A stretch of 64,000 nt of DNA from contig OY752141.1 of assembly GCA_963573315.1 (NCBI GenBank), positions 3,410,001-3,474,000 of the forward strand. Reading direction: 5' to 3'. Source of the DNA: Entomortierella parvispora (taxonomy: Eukaryota > Mortierellomycota > Mortierellomycetes > Mortierellales > Mortierellaceae). Made by a program: the position numbers and the translations under genes. Of the stretch, positions 11,052 through 21,945 are shown piece by piece. The stretch's first letter is position 1; every line of letters begins with the position of its first letter. The notes under the pieces were generated by a model. That model saw nothing but the letters and a program-made list of their open reading frames with translations. It made no database searches and was not told the origin of the DNA.

Positions 11052-12965
11052 ATGGCCACAGAGACGGTCATCTACGTGTCATTGGCGTTGGTGCTATTAA
11101 CACGGATCTATGTGTTTATCAACCCGCCAGATTTTCTGGAGGAACACAAGGATCGGCGGTACCATGAATATCATCTTTACCGACAGTATCATCTACACAA
11201 ACACAACAACGAGGACGATGGAGATGGCACGGATGCTGCAAGGTCATCAGATAATGATCAACCTTCCAGTGTCCTTCCTTTCCTACAAGGACAGGAACGC
11301 AAGAACTCGACGGGATCAGTAGGATCGACGACCGCGGGGTCGGAAACACTTCATAATCTGTCGGATGAATTGGTTCTCCTAGGAATGGGCCCTGGATCTC
11401 GACCCTTTCCTTCACATGAACTGTCGACAGACACCCTGTCTAAGCTTGATACTTCGGCAGCAACAACATCAACAACAGTAGCGGCCTCTTCGTCGCACTC
11501 CACGTGCACCTCTTCCTCAGCAACATCACCGAGGCGAGAGCAAGATCTTTGGAAACAAATCATCTTTTCCAGCGAGGCAAAGTCGGTTCCCAATTTCCTG
11601 TCCCAGGACATTTCCGAGATTCATTATAATGGACCATTGGAGGAAAAGTTTGACTCGGACAAAGAGGTCCAGCGCGCAATCCAAGAGCTTCGGAACGGAC
11701 AGAGGGAGATGTCCAAAGAATGTCCTGTCATGACCGTGGTCTGGGAAGGGGGTCGTTGGTGTTGTTTGGAGGGTCGGTCCCTTTACATCATGAGGGCTAT
11801 GGAATGGAAAGGTCAAGTCCGAGTCCGAGTCTTGGTTGACAAAGATCCAACTCTGTTGGCGGTCACGGAGGATTGTTGGCGAGCGGCGGGAATGACGACT
11901 TTGGACTCTTCTTCATTGCCATCCCCCTCTTCTTCCTCAATACCCTCGGCATCTTTGCCTAGGCAATCGATCTTGGCGTCCAGCCCAAGGCCATCAACCA
12001 CTTCCAAAGTGGACAGGACCCCCTTTTCGGCCGCCACTGCCCAACCGACGACGGCAATGGACCAAACCATCAGTCTTGGACTTGGTCTGGATGAAGATTT
12101 GGTGGACCTGCATCAACACCATCATTTCTCATCGTCTTTTCAGAGCGATGGCGATGACAACCACTCACGGACGCTCTCCAAAGTTCGGTTCAGTGTCTTG
12201 ACTGCGGAGCAACAACATTTGCAACGAGGACAACTCTCTCAACCTTCACTACCGGGTTCTCCCACTGGCCACGATGCCGATGACGAAAAGGATGATGACG
12301 ATGATCATTTGGAGGATGAAAATGTTGAAAGTGATGGCTATATGGAAGATGATGAGGAAGATACCGAGGACGAGAACGACCTCCTCCTATCGGAGGCAAG
12401 GGATAGTTTTGATTCAAGAACCACCCCCTTCCCTCCTGGCGGCTTTGGTCGTCGTCTGCAGATCGACCCTCAACCCTCGCGGCCGGAAAGAAAAGGCACT
12501 CGTGTTCTCGCCCTTCCTTCTAGACTCGTCGCGCGTCAGCGTCTCTCTACTTCCTCTACCTCCTCTTCCTCTTCCACGCTCGTCTCTGCTTTCTCGGCCG
12601 CCGTGACAGTTCAGGATGAAGACGAGGCAAACAATTCGGACTTGACGGTCGTCTCCCCACCTCAATCCCCAATACTCTTGCCGATCGGCCAGTCGTCGGT
12701 TTTGTCTTCTCCATTGTCAGCCGATTCGAAAGCAAAGATGAAGCCGCTACTCAGTCGACAAGAAAGCTCAAACCTGTTTATGAAATCCTCAAAGTCGTCC
12801 CATCATCACCACCATCACGAACGCAAGATTTCCATCCCAGAATTTTTATTGCCTCCTCCCCAGTTTTCTGAGCAGGAATACCTGATCTTGGACCCAAACA
12901 ACGACAACGATGCAAGACGCGACAACCCACCGCGTCGCGATAGTGGCCACGGCGACACCCCTTGA
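11052..12965 (+). CDS. Orphan membrane-anchored protein with an acidic, low-complexity C-terminal half
   Basis: This is a single uninterrupted frame of 637 residues that I do not assign to a named family. The start ATG has a purine-rich context. Residues about 5-24 form one hydrophobic helix (VIYVSLALVLLTRIYVFI), followed by a His/Tyr-rich basic stretch, suggesting a signal anchor. A compact predicted globular part at about 160-280 contains SQDISEIHYNGPLEEKF, a Glu/Leu-rich helix, then VVWEGGRWCCLEGRSLYIMR and a strand-like VRVRVLVD. This layout recalls small domains that combine a helix with a 'W..NRRL' type motif, but that is inference. The rest is Ser/Pro-rich with an acidic block near 410-440 (DDEKDDDDDH) and a poly-His run near 588. 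No introns are needed. Confidence 0.72.
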   Translation: MATETVIYVSLALVLLTRIYVFINPPDFLEEHKDRRYHEYHLYRQYHLHKHNNEDDGDGTDAARSSDNDQPSSVLPFLQGQERKNSTGSVGSTTAGSETLHNLSDELVLLGMGPGSRPFPSHELSTDTLSKLDTSAATTSTTVAASSSHSTCTSSSATSPRREQDLWKQIIFSSEAKSVPNFLSQDISEIHYNGPLEEKFDSDKEVQRAIQELRNGQREMSKECPVMTVVWEGGRWCCLEGRSLYIMRAMEWKGQVRVRVLVDKDPTLLAVTEDCWRAAGMTTLDSSSLPSPSSSSIPSASLPRQSILASSPRPSTTSKVDRTPFSAATAQPTTAMDQTISLGLGLDEDLVDLHQHHHFSSSFQSDGDDNHSRTLSKVRFSVLTAEQQHLQRGQLSQPSLPGSPTGHDADDEKDDDDDHLEDENVESDGYMEDDEEDTEDENDLLLSEARDSFDSRTTPFPPGGFGRRLQIDPQPSRPERKGTRVLALPSRLVARQRLSTSSTSSSSSTLVSAFSAAVTVQDEDEANNSDLTVVSPPQSPILLPIGQSSVLSSPLSADSKAKMKPLLSRQESSNLFMKSSKSSHHHHHHERKISIPEFLLPPPQFSEQEYLILDPNNDNDARRDNPPRRDSGHGDTP

Positions 12966-13145
12966 TACCCTCTGACCCACAAGGAAAAATTAAAATAAAA
13001 AAATCAGATACCCAATAATGGAAATAGTTGATGTTGATGTTTGTGTGTTTTTTATGTGTGAAAATGGTTCTACATATTTAATCCGCGCCTGCTTCTCGTT
13101 TCCTCGTCCGTAATTTGACTCGTACACTGCTGTCCATCAAACGCT
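12966..13145. terminator. Shared 3' region between convergent genes (orphan and CCT6)
   Basis: Only about 180 bases separate the two convergent stop codons. The A-rich stretch at 12987-13001 includes AATAAA-like hexamers for the plus-strand gene. Confidence 0.5.
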
Positions 13146-15443
13146 TTACTCCATGCCGTTGTCAGCCTTCAACGAAGATCGACCAGCTAGAAGGTTAAAA
13201 AAACCCCAAAAGAGAATTTCATGAGTAACCTGATAGATATCAAACAATAGTGCCAACTGCAGTGTGACATATCAACTTACCGCGCATCATCTCATCGACA
13301 AGCAAGAAGTTGGTGGCAATGACAGAGGCGTTCTGCATCATGTTACGGATAACACGGTAGTTATCCCAGATACCCTCAGCCACGGGATCCAAGGTTTCGC
13401 CTGACTGAAGATCAACACCGACAATATGGCCCTCTGCGTACTCCTCCTGCATCGTCACAATAACGTCCATGGGGTCGAATCCTCCGTTGCTAGCAAGAGT
13501 CTTGGGGATAACCAAGACACCCTCAGCGAACGATGTAATACCAGCCTTCACGCGACCCTTCACGGAGTCCTTGAACTTCAACAAATGTGAGTGAAGAGCA
13601 ATCTGGAAGGCACCAGCGCCCGGTACGACGCTGCCATCCTCCAAAGTGTTCTTGACAGCACGAAGACCATCACGAATGGCATCCTTGGTCTGGTGAATAG
13701 TATGGGGGTTGGGTCCTATACATGCCATGAAAAAACCTAGTCAATCATCTGTTCCTTACATCCGCAGCGACATCAATTTGATAGTTGCAGTTATAACTCA
13801 CCCTTGATCAAAATGGTTGATGACATGGGCTCCTTGACATCCTCGACAAAGGTAAACTTCTCCTCGCCCAAGGTGTGCTCGTAGATCTTGCCAGCCCATC
13901 CCAAAACGTCGGGTGAAAGATCATCGACAGAGTTCTGGGCAATACCTCCGCAAATCAACTGCATACGCTCCATGTTTCTTCTCTTGGCACGTCTGAGGGC
14001 CAAGATACCGTTCTTGGCAAGAACATCGAGCGAGAGGGGGTCAATACCCTTCTGGTTGATGATCACAAAGCCCTTCTTAGAATCGCCGCAAACCTGACGC
14101 TTCAACTCGACAATCTTCTTCAACTTCTCGTCCACAAACTTGCGCTCAGACTCGACCAACTTTTCTCTTTGCTCTGCAGAGCTGTAGAAGAATCCAGAGT
14201 TGACCTCACTCTTCTCGTACTCCAAGGAAACGTTCAAGGTCAAAACAAAAGCATCGGTGACCATCTTGGGCATGTCGGGGTGTCTGGCACCGTGGTCCAT
14301 GACCAATCCACGGACGAGACGGGTGTCGGTCTCACTCCTGTGCTGCATCGCCATAATCTCAACCATGTGCAAATCAATGGGCTCGTTTTCGCGGTAGATT
14401 GTCAAGACTGCATCCACAACAGCCTCAGTGAGAGTATCGGCCAAGGCGCGGTGAACCTTTGTACGGAGGGAGGTGCGAGCAACAGAAAGAAGCAACTCGC
14501 GATCAATCTCCTTCTTGATGGCAAAGCTGTCCAAGAACTACAATTTGTGATGTAATCAACCATAGACGTTAGAGGTGAGGTACAAAAGGTCCTAAACTTC
14601 TTTCTTTCTTTGGAAAAAGACGCCTCCTGGATCCGATCGCCATTCTTGAAGAAAACTTACGACAAGGGACTCCTTCTTGGCAAGCTCAAAGCCCTCTGTG
14701 ATGATACGGGGGTGAAGACCCTCGGCAATGTGACGCTCAGCCTGTCTCATGAACTCTCCGACGAGCATGACGATCGACGTGGTTCCGTCTCCTGTAATTT
14801 CATCCTGAGCTGTAGCAGTGCGAGCAATCATGGCAGCAGTTGGGTTTTGGATTTGCTATGGGGTGTTTGTCGTGGGCAGAAAAGGCAAATTAGAGACCGT
14901 TTCAGTGGCAGGTGAAAGAGCCAAATCAGATCAAATTATCGTGGCATAGTCCATATCCATTACCATCTCGCTCAAAAGGACCTTTCCGTCCTTGGTGAGC
15001 TTGATATCTCCAGCACCGCTGACCAACATCTTGATGGTTCCCTTGGGGCCGAGGTTGGAGCGGACAACTTCCATGAGACCGACGGCACCATTGATGTTCA
15101 ACTGCAAAGCCTGGCCACGACGGGCAACCTCAGCGTTGGGGTTAATGAGAGAGACGGCAGATCCTCCAGACCTAATCAAGAGGCGATGCCATTGTCAGTC
15201 AAGCGATGAATTGAACTGCAACAGGTTCATCCTGGTAAAGTGAGGGTGCATTAGGCGAGCTGGGCAGTCTGGCTCGAGATCATGGTTGTGATGTCACGGC
15301 ATTAGGTCCAGTGGACAATTCATTGTTTTTCTCCAGTTGTCACGCAAAGGAAGTCTGTTCAGTCAAAGAGTCCTGTCTGTTCCTGACAAAGGCAGAGAGA
15401 GAGAGAGAGCGAAGAGGGAAGTGCGGGCAGGGCGCACTTACAT
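13146..15443 (-). CDS. CCT6: T-complex protein 1 subunit zeta (CCT6)
   Basis: CCT6 is one of eight subunits of the cytosolic chaperonin TRiC/CCT, which folds actin, tubulin and WD40 proteins with ATP. Exons on the minus strand are 15442..15443, 14964..15171, 14661..14855, 13802..14537, 13281..13715 and 13146..13186, giving 538 residues, the usual length. Motifs seen are [38 protein letters not shown], the ATP-site GDGTTS in exon 3, [16 protein letters not shown] and the C-terminal [15 protein letters not shown]. The reading frame opens only if the initiator codon is split: A and T at 15443-15442, then a GTAAGT donor, and G at 15171 after a TTAG acceptor. This gives [12 protein letters not shown], which aligns with the N-terminus of other CCT6 proteins. 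Assignment to zeta is firm. Confidence 0.95.
15172..15441 (-). other. Intron interrupting the CCT6 start codon
   Basis: The intron starts GTAAGTGCGC directly after 'AT' of the initiator and ends TTGATTAG before 'G'. The unspliced transcript would read ATG TAA, so an unspliced message cannot produce protein from that ATG. Confidence 0.85.
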
Positions 15444-17561
15444 GGTGATGGGATTGATGAGGGATGAGATGGAGGAAAGGAGAGGGAGGGAGGGAGGGGA
15501 TAAGGGAGGAAGAGATGAGATGAGAGGGAGAGAAACGAAAAATGAACACAGTTGATCAGCCTCCGCCTGCCATCTCTACGCTACGCGGCAAGAGAGCGCA
15601 ACACCCAAAAGCTTCACAGCCAGCACACACGTCCCTTTCCTTCTGTCGAGTTCTTTTCCCTTGCCTCTCGAGCGAGCGCGGTCTTTCCCCTTTCTTCTTC
15701 TCCTCTCGCAAGTGCTGCGTGATTGTCTCACGTGACACATCCCACCTTGCGATTTATCACGTGATCAATGGTGTCGTCGTAGTAGATCCTTTCTGTGTAC
15801 ATGCTGTGAATTAACTTTCTTTTTCGCCTCAGAAAAACCGGATTTCTCATCCATGGTCTTTTGTCCCGCTCTTGTGCCTGATCACGCTTCCTCCATCCTT
15901 TGGTGCCACCAGGCGGCGCCACCTTTTACCGGCAACTCCCACAATTTTTGTTTTTTTGGGTCTTGCCGAGAGTACCCATTCTTTTTGCTCCTTCCTATTC
16001 AACTACTTGGCATATGACATTTCTTGTTGTTGTGGATACACTTGTTGAGAATGCTCCTGTACCCTGGTTCTTGGATAGGGGCCTTTCAAGGCAGGCCATG
16101 TCATGAGGCAACACAGGGGAGGCAACTCATATCGAGAAAACCCAGGTCACTTTGGAATTCCACAGATCTGCGGATGTTTGTCGAGGAGCGCTTGAAGACA
16201 ACACCCCTTGTTTACCCTCTTTTGCTTATCCTCTTGCATTGTGGAAGAGATTTGTTGTTTTCAAAGCAGACCAAAAGAGACAAAAAACCATCTTTGGCTC
16301 CGTCAAGGACCGTAAGGATTGTTTGTTGGCTTCATCTCCTTCTCTCTTGTGCACAACATGTGCAGAAGGGCAAGAGGAGTAAAAGTTGAATGTGCAACCG
16401 AAGGTTTTGGAAAAAAAAAGTGTCTTCAGTCGGGTGTTTTGTAGTGCCGCGTCTTGTTGTTGGTGCGCTCAATCCGCACGTCGTGAAACTCAAAAGTGAG
16501 CAGGGGACGAGAAAACAATCTTCCGAAGAAAGACTAGGCAAGCCAACTCAGACTACACCCCCTGACTCTGCGCAATTGCAGAGTTCAGGAACGATAGTGG
16601 GAGGGACCGTTACTTTTTTTGCTTGCTCCATCACTCTGTCGGTTCATTGACGCTGGTTGTGGAGGGGAGCAGAGGTGAAAAAAAGGAATAATGACGGATA
16701 GCTTGAAAAACTGCAATTGATAGGAGGATCGAAAGGAAAACCGTTGCTCAAATTGTAACACTGAAGGGACCAACAGAAAAGTCTCCTTGTTGAGCTTTGC
16801 ACTCTCCCAAAAGAGGTGAAGTTTGAAGAAGAAGACTGAAAACAGGTCAAAAAGGTTTACGCGGATGAAGTTTGATTGTTGCCTGCAGCACACAAACACA
16901 AGAGTTCAGCAGGCTTGCGAGAAAGGAGTAGGACCCGGGAGGGGCATAGTCTACCGAGGAGGATGGCTCGCGAGGGAAGAACTAAACTCGACGGACGCTG
17001 ACTTGGACTACGCAATCGATCCAGGCGAGCCCAGGCGTGGCAAACAGGAAACACCACGGCCAAGAAAGACGAGAAAGGGGCCGAATTTGTCACCATGTTT
17101 GAATAGATTTCTATTCAGTGTCAGAGTTGGGTGGATTTGCTGCCCTGCGGAACCACGGCACGGACAATCTCCTGCTCTGCTCTCTTTCACCACACATCAC
17201 ATAAAGGAAAACTCGCCGGAGGTGTGACACTTTCCCTTCTCTTCTCTTTCTCTCTTCATTCCTCCTTCCACACTTTGTACCCACACTCGTGCACTCGCAT
17301 CCCTCCCTCTCCACTCCATCTGTCTCTCCATCTCCTTTCCCCCCCCCCTTCTCTCCTTTCAATTCAAACCGTGTCCGCCTCTTGGCCCTTTCTCTCTTTT
17401 GTGTCTCATTTCCTCTTCAAAACCGCCGTCACTTTTTTCACCTCTCCTCTCTCGTTTCTCTGCCACGGTCTCGAGGTACTCTCCTTCCTTGGCCGTCTCC
17501 CTCCCCTCTCCCTCCCCTCTCCTCTCTCCTGCTTCTTCACACGCACTCCAACGGCCCCACC
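15444..17561. other. Divergent intergenic region between CCT6 and AUR1
   Basis: No gene is recognised in this 2.1 kb. A GA/GGGA-rich tract at 15391-15530 is the minus-strand pyrimidine leader of CCT6, and the C/T-rich tract at about 17228-17560 is the AUR1 leader. Short frames in between show no family resemblance. Confidence 0.5.
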
Positions 17562-19605
17562 ATGCTGCCTACCGCGTCTATTCCGCGGGCGCACCATCGG
17601 ATCCAACGTGCCGTCAAGGCAGTGGCCGTCTCCACTTTGCGACCTCTCCAACAACACCCCTATTCCCTCTATGACCTACAATACCTCTTCCTCTTTGTCC
17701 TCTTTTCCTTCTGCTACTGGATCATGGAAAAGCCGGTCTGGTTCAAACTACCCATCGCCTCTGTAGCTGTTGCTCTGCTTTTCCCCAAAAAGACTCGACC
17801 TTTCATGTTGCCTTTTCTTGCTGTGGCAGGCTGGTTGCTTCTGTTTTACTGCTGTCGCTTTATTCCTTCCGACTGGCGACCCCACATCTTCACCTCCGTC
17901 TTACCCGCACTCGAGAACATCCTTTACGGCGGCAGTATCTCTGAACTATTGGCCCAGACGACCTCCCCTTTCAAGGATATTCTGGCATGGATTCCCTATG
18001 GCGTGTTGCACTATATCCTGCCCATCTTTACTGCGATTCTAATTGTCTGCTTCGGACCTCCTGGCACACTTCCAGTCTTTGCAAGGACGTTTGGCTACAT
18101 GAACGTCGCCGGTGTTCTGACGCAGATCATGTTTCCGTGCGCTCCCCCATGTAAGTATCTTCCCTACTTTGACCCGGGCAAAGTTCTGTCCTCGATGCAC
18201 AGCCGCAGTCTATTTCTATATTTCTACCGATTTTATCTGCAAGCCCCTTGTCCAGATTGAAATCATCGACTACCAACGTCGATGGCGCTTCTTTTGGCTG
18301 TGGCAGCAGCCTCCTCCTTCCTCCTTTCCCTTCCGTTTTATCATTACCCTGATGACCCGGTCCAAACTGAGCAAGAGGAGGAGCCAAAGAGGACGAATTC
18401 TGTGCTTTGAGATGTTCTGAGCAGAAAAAAGAAGAAAAATGAGCGCAATGGTTGTGTGTGCAACAGCAATTCGAGATTGTCAAGGGAACACACCCGCCTG
18501 TTCGATACGGATCATTGTTGTTTCCTTGCTCCACGCCCATCAGCCTTTCCAACCACTGGCACTCCTTTTACTCAAAATGGGCAGAATCTGCATTTGTTTT
18601 TTTTTTTACCTTTTGCTCACACGTCGAAACTGTGTTTTTCTTGTCCTATCAACCGTAACAGGGTACGAGACTCGTTATGGAGGACTCCAACCAGCCGCCT
18701 ACTCAATGCCTGGTGATCCAGGTGGACTCGCTCGCGTCGATGATATTTTGGGCGTCAGCATGTACAAGACCACGTTTACAGCCTCGCCTCTAGTTTTTGG
18801 TGCGTTCCCCTCGCTGCACTCTGCGGATGCTTGTCAAATCGCCTTCTTCTTGGTCTACACTTTTGGACCGCGGGCAATTCCTTTTGCTCTGAGCTATATT
18901 CTCTGGATCTGGTGGGCGACTATGTATCTTGGCCATCACTATGTCGTGGACCTAGTTGGAGGTGGCGCCTATGCTGTGATTGCTTTCTGGATCGGCTCCT
19001 TCTTTTTGCCTCCTGTTTTGCCAACACCCGAGCAGGAACAGCTCTACAGTCAGAACAAGGTCGTGCATGATTTGGGCGATGCCATGGACAAACGCGAGAA
19101 GCAAATTCTCTTTCAATCGGAGGAGGACGATGAGGAAGCAGAGGTTGGTAGCAGCAGCAGTGGTAGCAGCCATCGCTCCAGAGTCATGGAGACTGTCTGG
19201 GAGTTGGGACAGGACGAGGATGACGAGGAGACCGACCCCAACATGTCATTTGCTCAGGGTGTGGATGTCATGGAGCTTTCGCGCGTGGTCGTGAACACAC
19301 CCTCGACACTTGCTGGATTAGAGATTGAGGAAATCAGGAATACTCGCTCAGAACCTTCTTCGCCTACAGGAAGTCACCACTCTACAATGTCAGTGTCTTC
19401 GTCAACAACCGTCTCATCTTGGTCTGCAGCAAGAAAGTCCAAGCGGATGACGGCCCCTGCCGCAGGCTTCCGCCAATCATGGAGCGGCTGGCAAGGATAT
19501 GAGTCTTGGATTGAGGTTCTTGCAACAGTGAACTCTCCACGAACTTCGCCCAAAGCGTCACCAAAGAGTTCACCAGCTCCAACACCTCGTCACTCGACTG
19601 AATAA
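17562..19605 (+). CDS. AUR1: Inositol phosphorylceramide synthase (AUR1)
   Basis: AUR1 transfers phosphoinositol from phosphatidylinositol to ceramide in the Golgi and is the target of aureobasidin A. Two exons, 17562..18150 and 18662..19605, give 510 residues. The N-terminal half has several hydrophobic segments (for example SVAVALLFP, MLPFLAVAGWLLLFY and YILPIFTAILIVCF). The PAP2-like active-site motifs are FPSLHSADA near residue 244 and GHHYVVDLVGG near 289, carrying the catalytic His and His/Asp. The splice joins CCC CCA T with GG TAC to restore the conserved PPWYE segment. The intron is 511 bases, several times longer than its neighbours. After about residue 310 there is an acidic and Ser-rich cytosolic tail, typical for the family. 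The start ATG sits in CCACCATGC after a long C/T-rich leader. Confidence 0.94.
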
Positions 19606-19763
19606 CAGCAGTTTCGCTCTCTCTTCCCATGTATACTATTCCTCTTCTATTCCACCCCTCCATCTACCCATGTACTTCTAGCTAATAATAATATCAAATT
19701 GCCTCTAGTCCTGGCACAACATTCTCCATGATCAACTTTTCAATTATTTTTTTTATTTTACGA

Positions 19764-20319
19764 TCATGATAACGGCTGCTGCAGAGTAGATGCCTGGTCA
19801 TCGTCCTGGTCAATGTTGGGTAGATTCAGCTTGGCTTTGATGACACTGCGAGATTATGAGGGCACACAATAAGTTAAAAACAAAGCCGACATCACGAGTT
19901 CTGTCCACAAGGAGACTTGTTCGTTAGTTTTTGCTTACCGAATCTTTCGAAAGACATGGTCCAAATCGGACTGCAGCTCCCGTATAATTTTTGTGTGTGC
20001 TTCAAATTTGGGATGTAGGTCTGCCCACTTGAGGGCCGAGAACTCGTTCAAGGCCGCGAGGGACGCGCTGGCTTTTTGGAGGGACAGGCTCCTGGGCATT
20101 TGTTTGTTAAGAGTTGAGAAGATGGGAACGCGTTGGTTGTAGAACCGATTCAAACATGAGAAGCATGGAGCAAGAGCGGTGAGAATTGTTGTTATGAATG
20201 AACAGCATTGTTGTTTTTTTTTGTCTTTACATTTGCTGCTGCCGTTGTTGAATTTCCTGAATCTCTGGTTCTGGAAGGGTGTCCAACAACTGGTTTGCAA
20301 AGACATTGGATGCCTCCAT
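19764..20319 (-). CDS. KXD1: KxDL-motif protein, KXD1/BORC-BLOC-1 related
   Basis: KxDL proteins are small coiled-coil subunits of BLOC-1/BORC-type complexes that act on endosome and lysosome/vacuole positioning. Three minus-strand exons, 20231..20319, 19939..20091 and 19764..19845, join in frame to 107 residues. A Gln-rich start (EIQEIQQRQQQM) is followed by a helix with FSALKWADLHPKFEAHTKII, then the signature segment ELQSDLDHVFRKIR, which matches the KxDL domain end ('L..DLD.IFRRIR'), and a short acidic tail. In this protein the K of KxDL is replaced (QSDL). The first junction splits an ATG codon (AT|G) that codes an internal Met, by coincidence similar to CCT6. The small size lowers certainty, but the domain match and clean splice frames support a real gene. 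Confidence 0.75.
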
Positions 20320-20730
20320 TCTCTTGTTTCAATGAGCGGGTCAGTGAAGGAGTGAGATTGCTGACGGAATACAGGCTATAGAGTGGTCAGGCTGAGAGGA
20401 ATGCGAGCGAGAGAGGGAGAAAGAGAAGATGCATATGTGAGGCAAGATGTGTCGCCATGCGACTTCATTGAGAACAAAAGTACGCCACCAATCTGCGTTT
20501 CTTGAAAATATCACCGATTTCCAACCTCCATATCCAGTAATACCAACCTCTACCTCTACTGAACAAACATCCAGCGAGCGGGGGTGGAGTAGACATCGAA
20601 GCTATCATCATGTAATGGCAAGGTTTGGTGTGTTACTCGTGCGGATTAGCCGAGGAAGCAAGAAAGTGGAGCGTGGGGTTTCGCCTCAAGCACGCCCCTT
20701 CTCCAGCACTCCGTTGATGGAGAGCTCCTT
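20320..20730. other. Intergenic, promoter side of KXD1-like gene
   Basis: Nothing is recognised here beyond a purine-rich strip at 20395-20430 that would be the minus-strand pyrimidine leader. Confidence 0.4.
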
Positions 20731-21165
20731 TCATGGCGCCTCTTGGTCCAACTGGCATGCGTTCATAGTCTCAAAATACCAAGTGCTACTTGCAAAGAAG
20801 GCAAATTGAGTGCCGCGAATGATCTCCCATTGTTTCTTCAGTACCAACATGTTCTTGCTTTTTATCTTCCCAAGGCTAACCCTGGTTTTCTCCTCCATCT
20901 TGTCGAACTCTAGGATCTTTGCGATCTTGTCTGTGTACTGTTCTCGAAACCAGCGATCGAATTTCCGAGGTTCGTACATCTCGATCCGAATGTTGTCCGA
21001 GATCCGCTTTTGAGGCACGGGAGCGGCGCTTTGCCAGTGTTTGGGTGGGTCAGGCGTGGTACATGTCCCCACCAAAGCAGTAGAAGGGCCGTGACCAGCC
21101 CAGACGACAATGGCTCTTAGGGTGCTGAGAAGAACGATCTTGACAAGAACGTCAACTGGGATCAT
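20731..21165 (-). CDS. Orphan 144-residue protein with N-terminal hydrophobic segment
   Basis: This single open frame is not recognised. Residues about 4-20 (VDVLVKIVLLSTLRAIVVW) are hydrophobic and could be a signal peptide or anchor. The C-terminal two thirds are mixed and charged, with RKFDRWFREQYTDKIAKI and KKQWEIIRGTQFAFF looking like amphipathic helices, which is unlike the low-complexity shadow frames elsewhere. A TAAATATAG TATA-like element lies at about 21233-21241, some 70 bases upstream of the ATG on the same strand. There is no domain match I can name, and an unseen 3' exon is possible. I rate it as a plausible but unproven gene. Confidence 0.42.
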   Translation of the reverse strand: MIPVDVLVKIVLLSTLRAIVVWAGHGPSTALVGTCTTPDPPKHWQSAAPVPQKRISDNIRIEMYEPRKFDRWFREQYTDKIAKILEFDKMEEKTRVSLGKIKSKNMLVLKKQWEIIRGTQFAFFASSTWYFETMNACQLDQEAP

Positions 21166-21945
21166 ATCGAAGATTGCCTTCCTTCTCTAGGCCACACCAG
21201 GTCTGAAAGTGACCGAGCGCTATCCTCCACCTCTATATTTACATACTCCCTAGCTCCTGGAAGCCGAGTGATACCTCGTGCCCTCTTCTTGATGGAGAGA
21301 CAGACAGTCTAGGCACCCCGCAGGGACAGGTCCAGGTACTTGTCCTAGGTAAAATCGCGGGAGGTCGTGGCATTGGTGGCGCCGGATTATTCAGCTCGTC
21401 TGAGTTGGATAGAGTTGCGTGCTCCACACCTACCCCTGTGGGCCAGGAACAGTGTCCTGGGGAATGAATTAGTGCTTGGTATTCAATCTGCTGCCGTCAA
21501 TTGCCGTCAGCTTTCAGTGGCCATCCTGGCGGACGTGGAAATGAAAAGAAAGACGCGTTGAATGTCGCTGCACGCTTCTAAGCCTCGTAGAAAAGCAATG
21601 GGCTGGCCCTTCGCTCTCCCTCGGTGAAGCCCAATTGGTGCAACCCACCCGAGTCCCCGTGCAGCATGCCCGTTGTTCTCGTTTGTCGACCCCTGCTGAA
21701 GACGGCGCTTTCCTCTTTCTTTGCTTCACTTTATCCCTCCTGTTCCTCCTCCTCTCCTCTCCTCTCTAAAAGTCCTTAGTCCCTTTAGGATTCAACTCCT
21801 TCGACCTGCAAGCTCCTCAACGTGTGCTTCGTGAACATACCCCGGCCTACTACTAGTATCCCTTCTCTTCCTTCCTCATTCTTCATTCCTTCCTGGCACT
21901 TCATTCAGGTGCTGTTGATTTCGTTTTCTTTTCATCTCATCTCCA
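21166..21945. other. Divergent intergenic region upstream of the FkbM gene
   Basis: No gene is recognised. It holds the TATA-like element of the minus-strand orphan near 21233-21241 and a C/T-rich leader at 21725-21945 in front of the FkbM ATG. Confidence 0.45.

Noticed and set aside
12202..12606. Met/Arg-rich and Asp/Glu-rich shadow frames inside the orphan gene
   Set aside because: They are alternative-frame readings of the acidic repeat codons (GAT/GAG) of the 11052-12965 gene.
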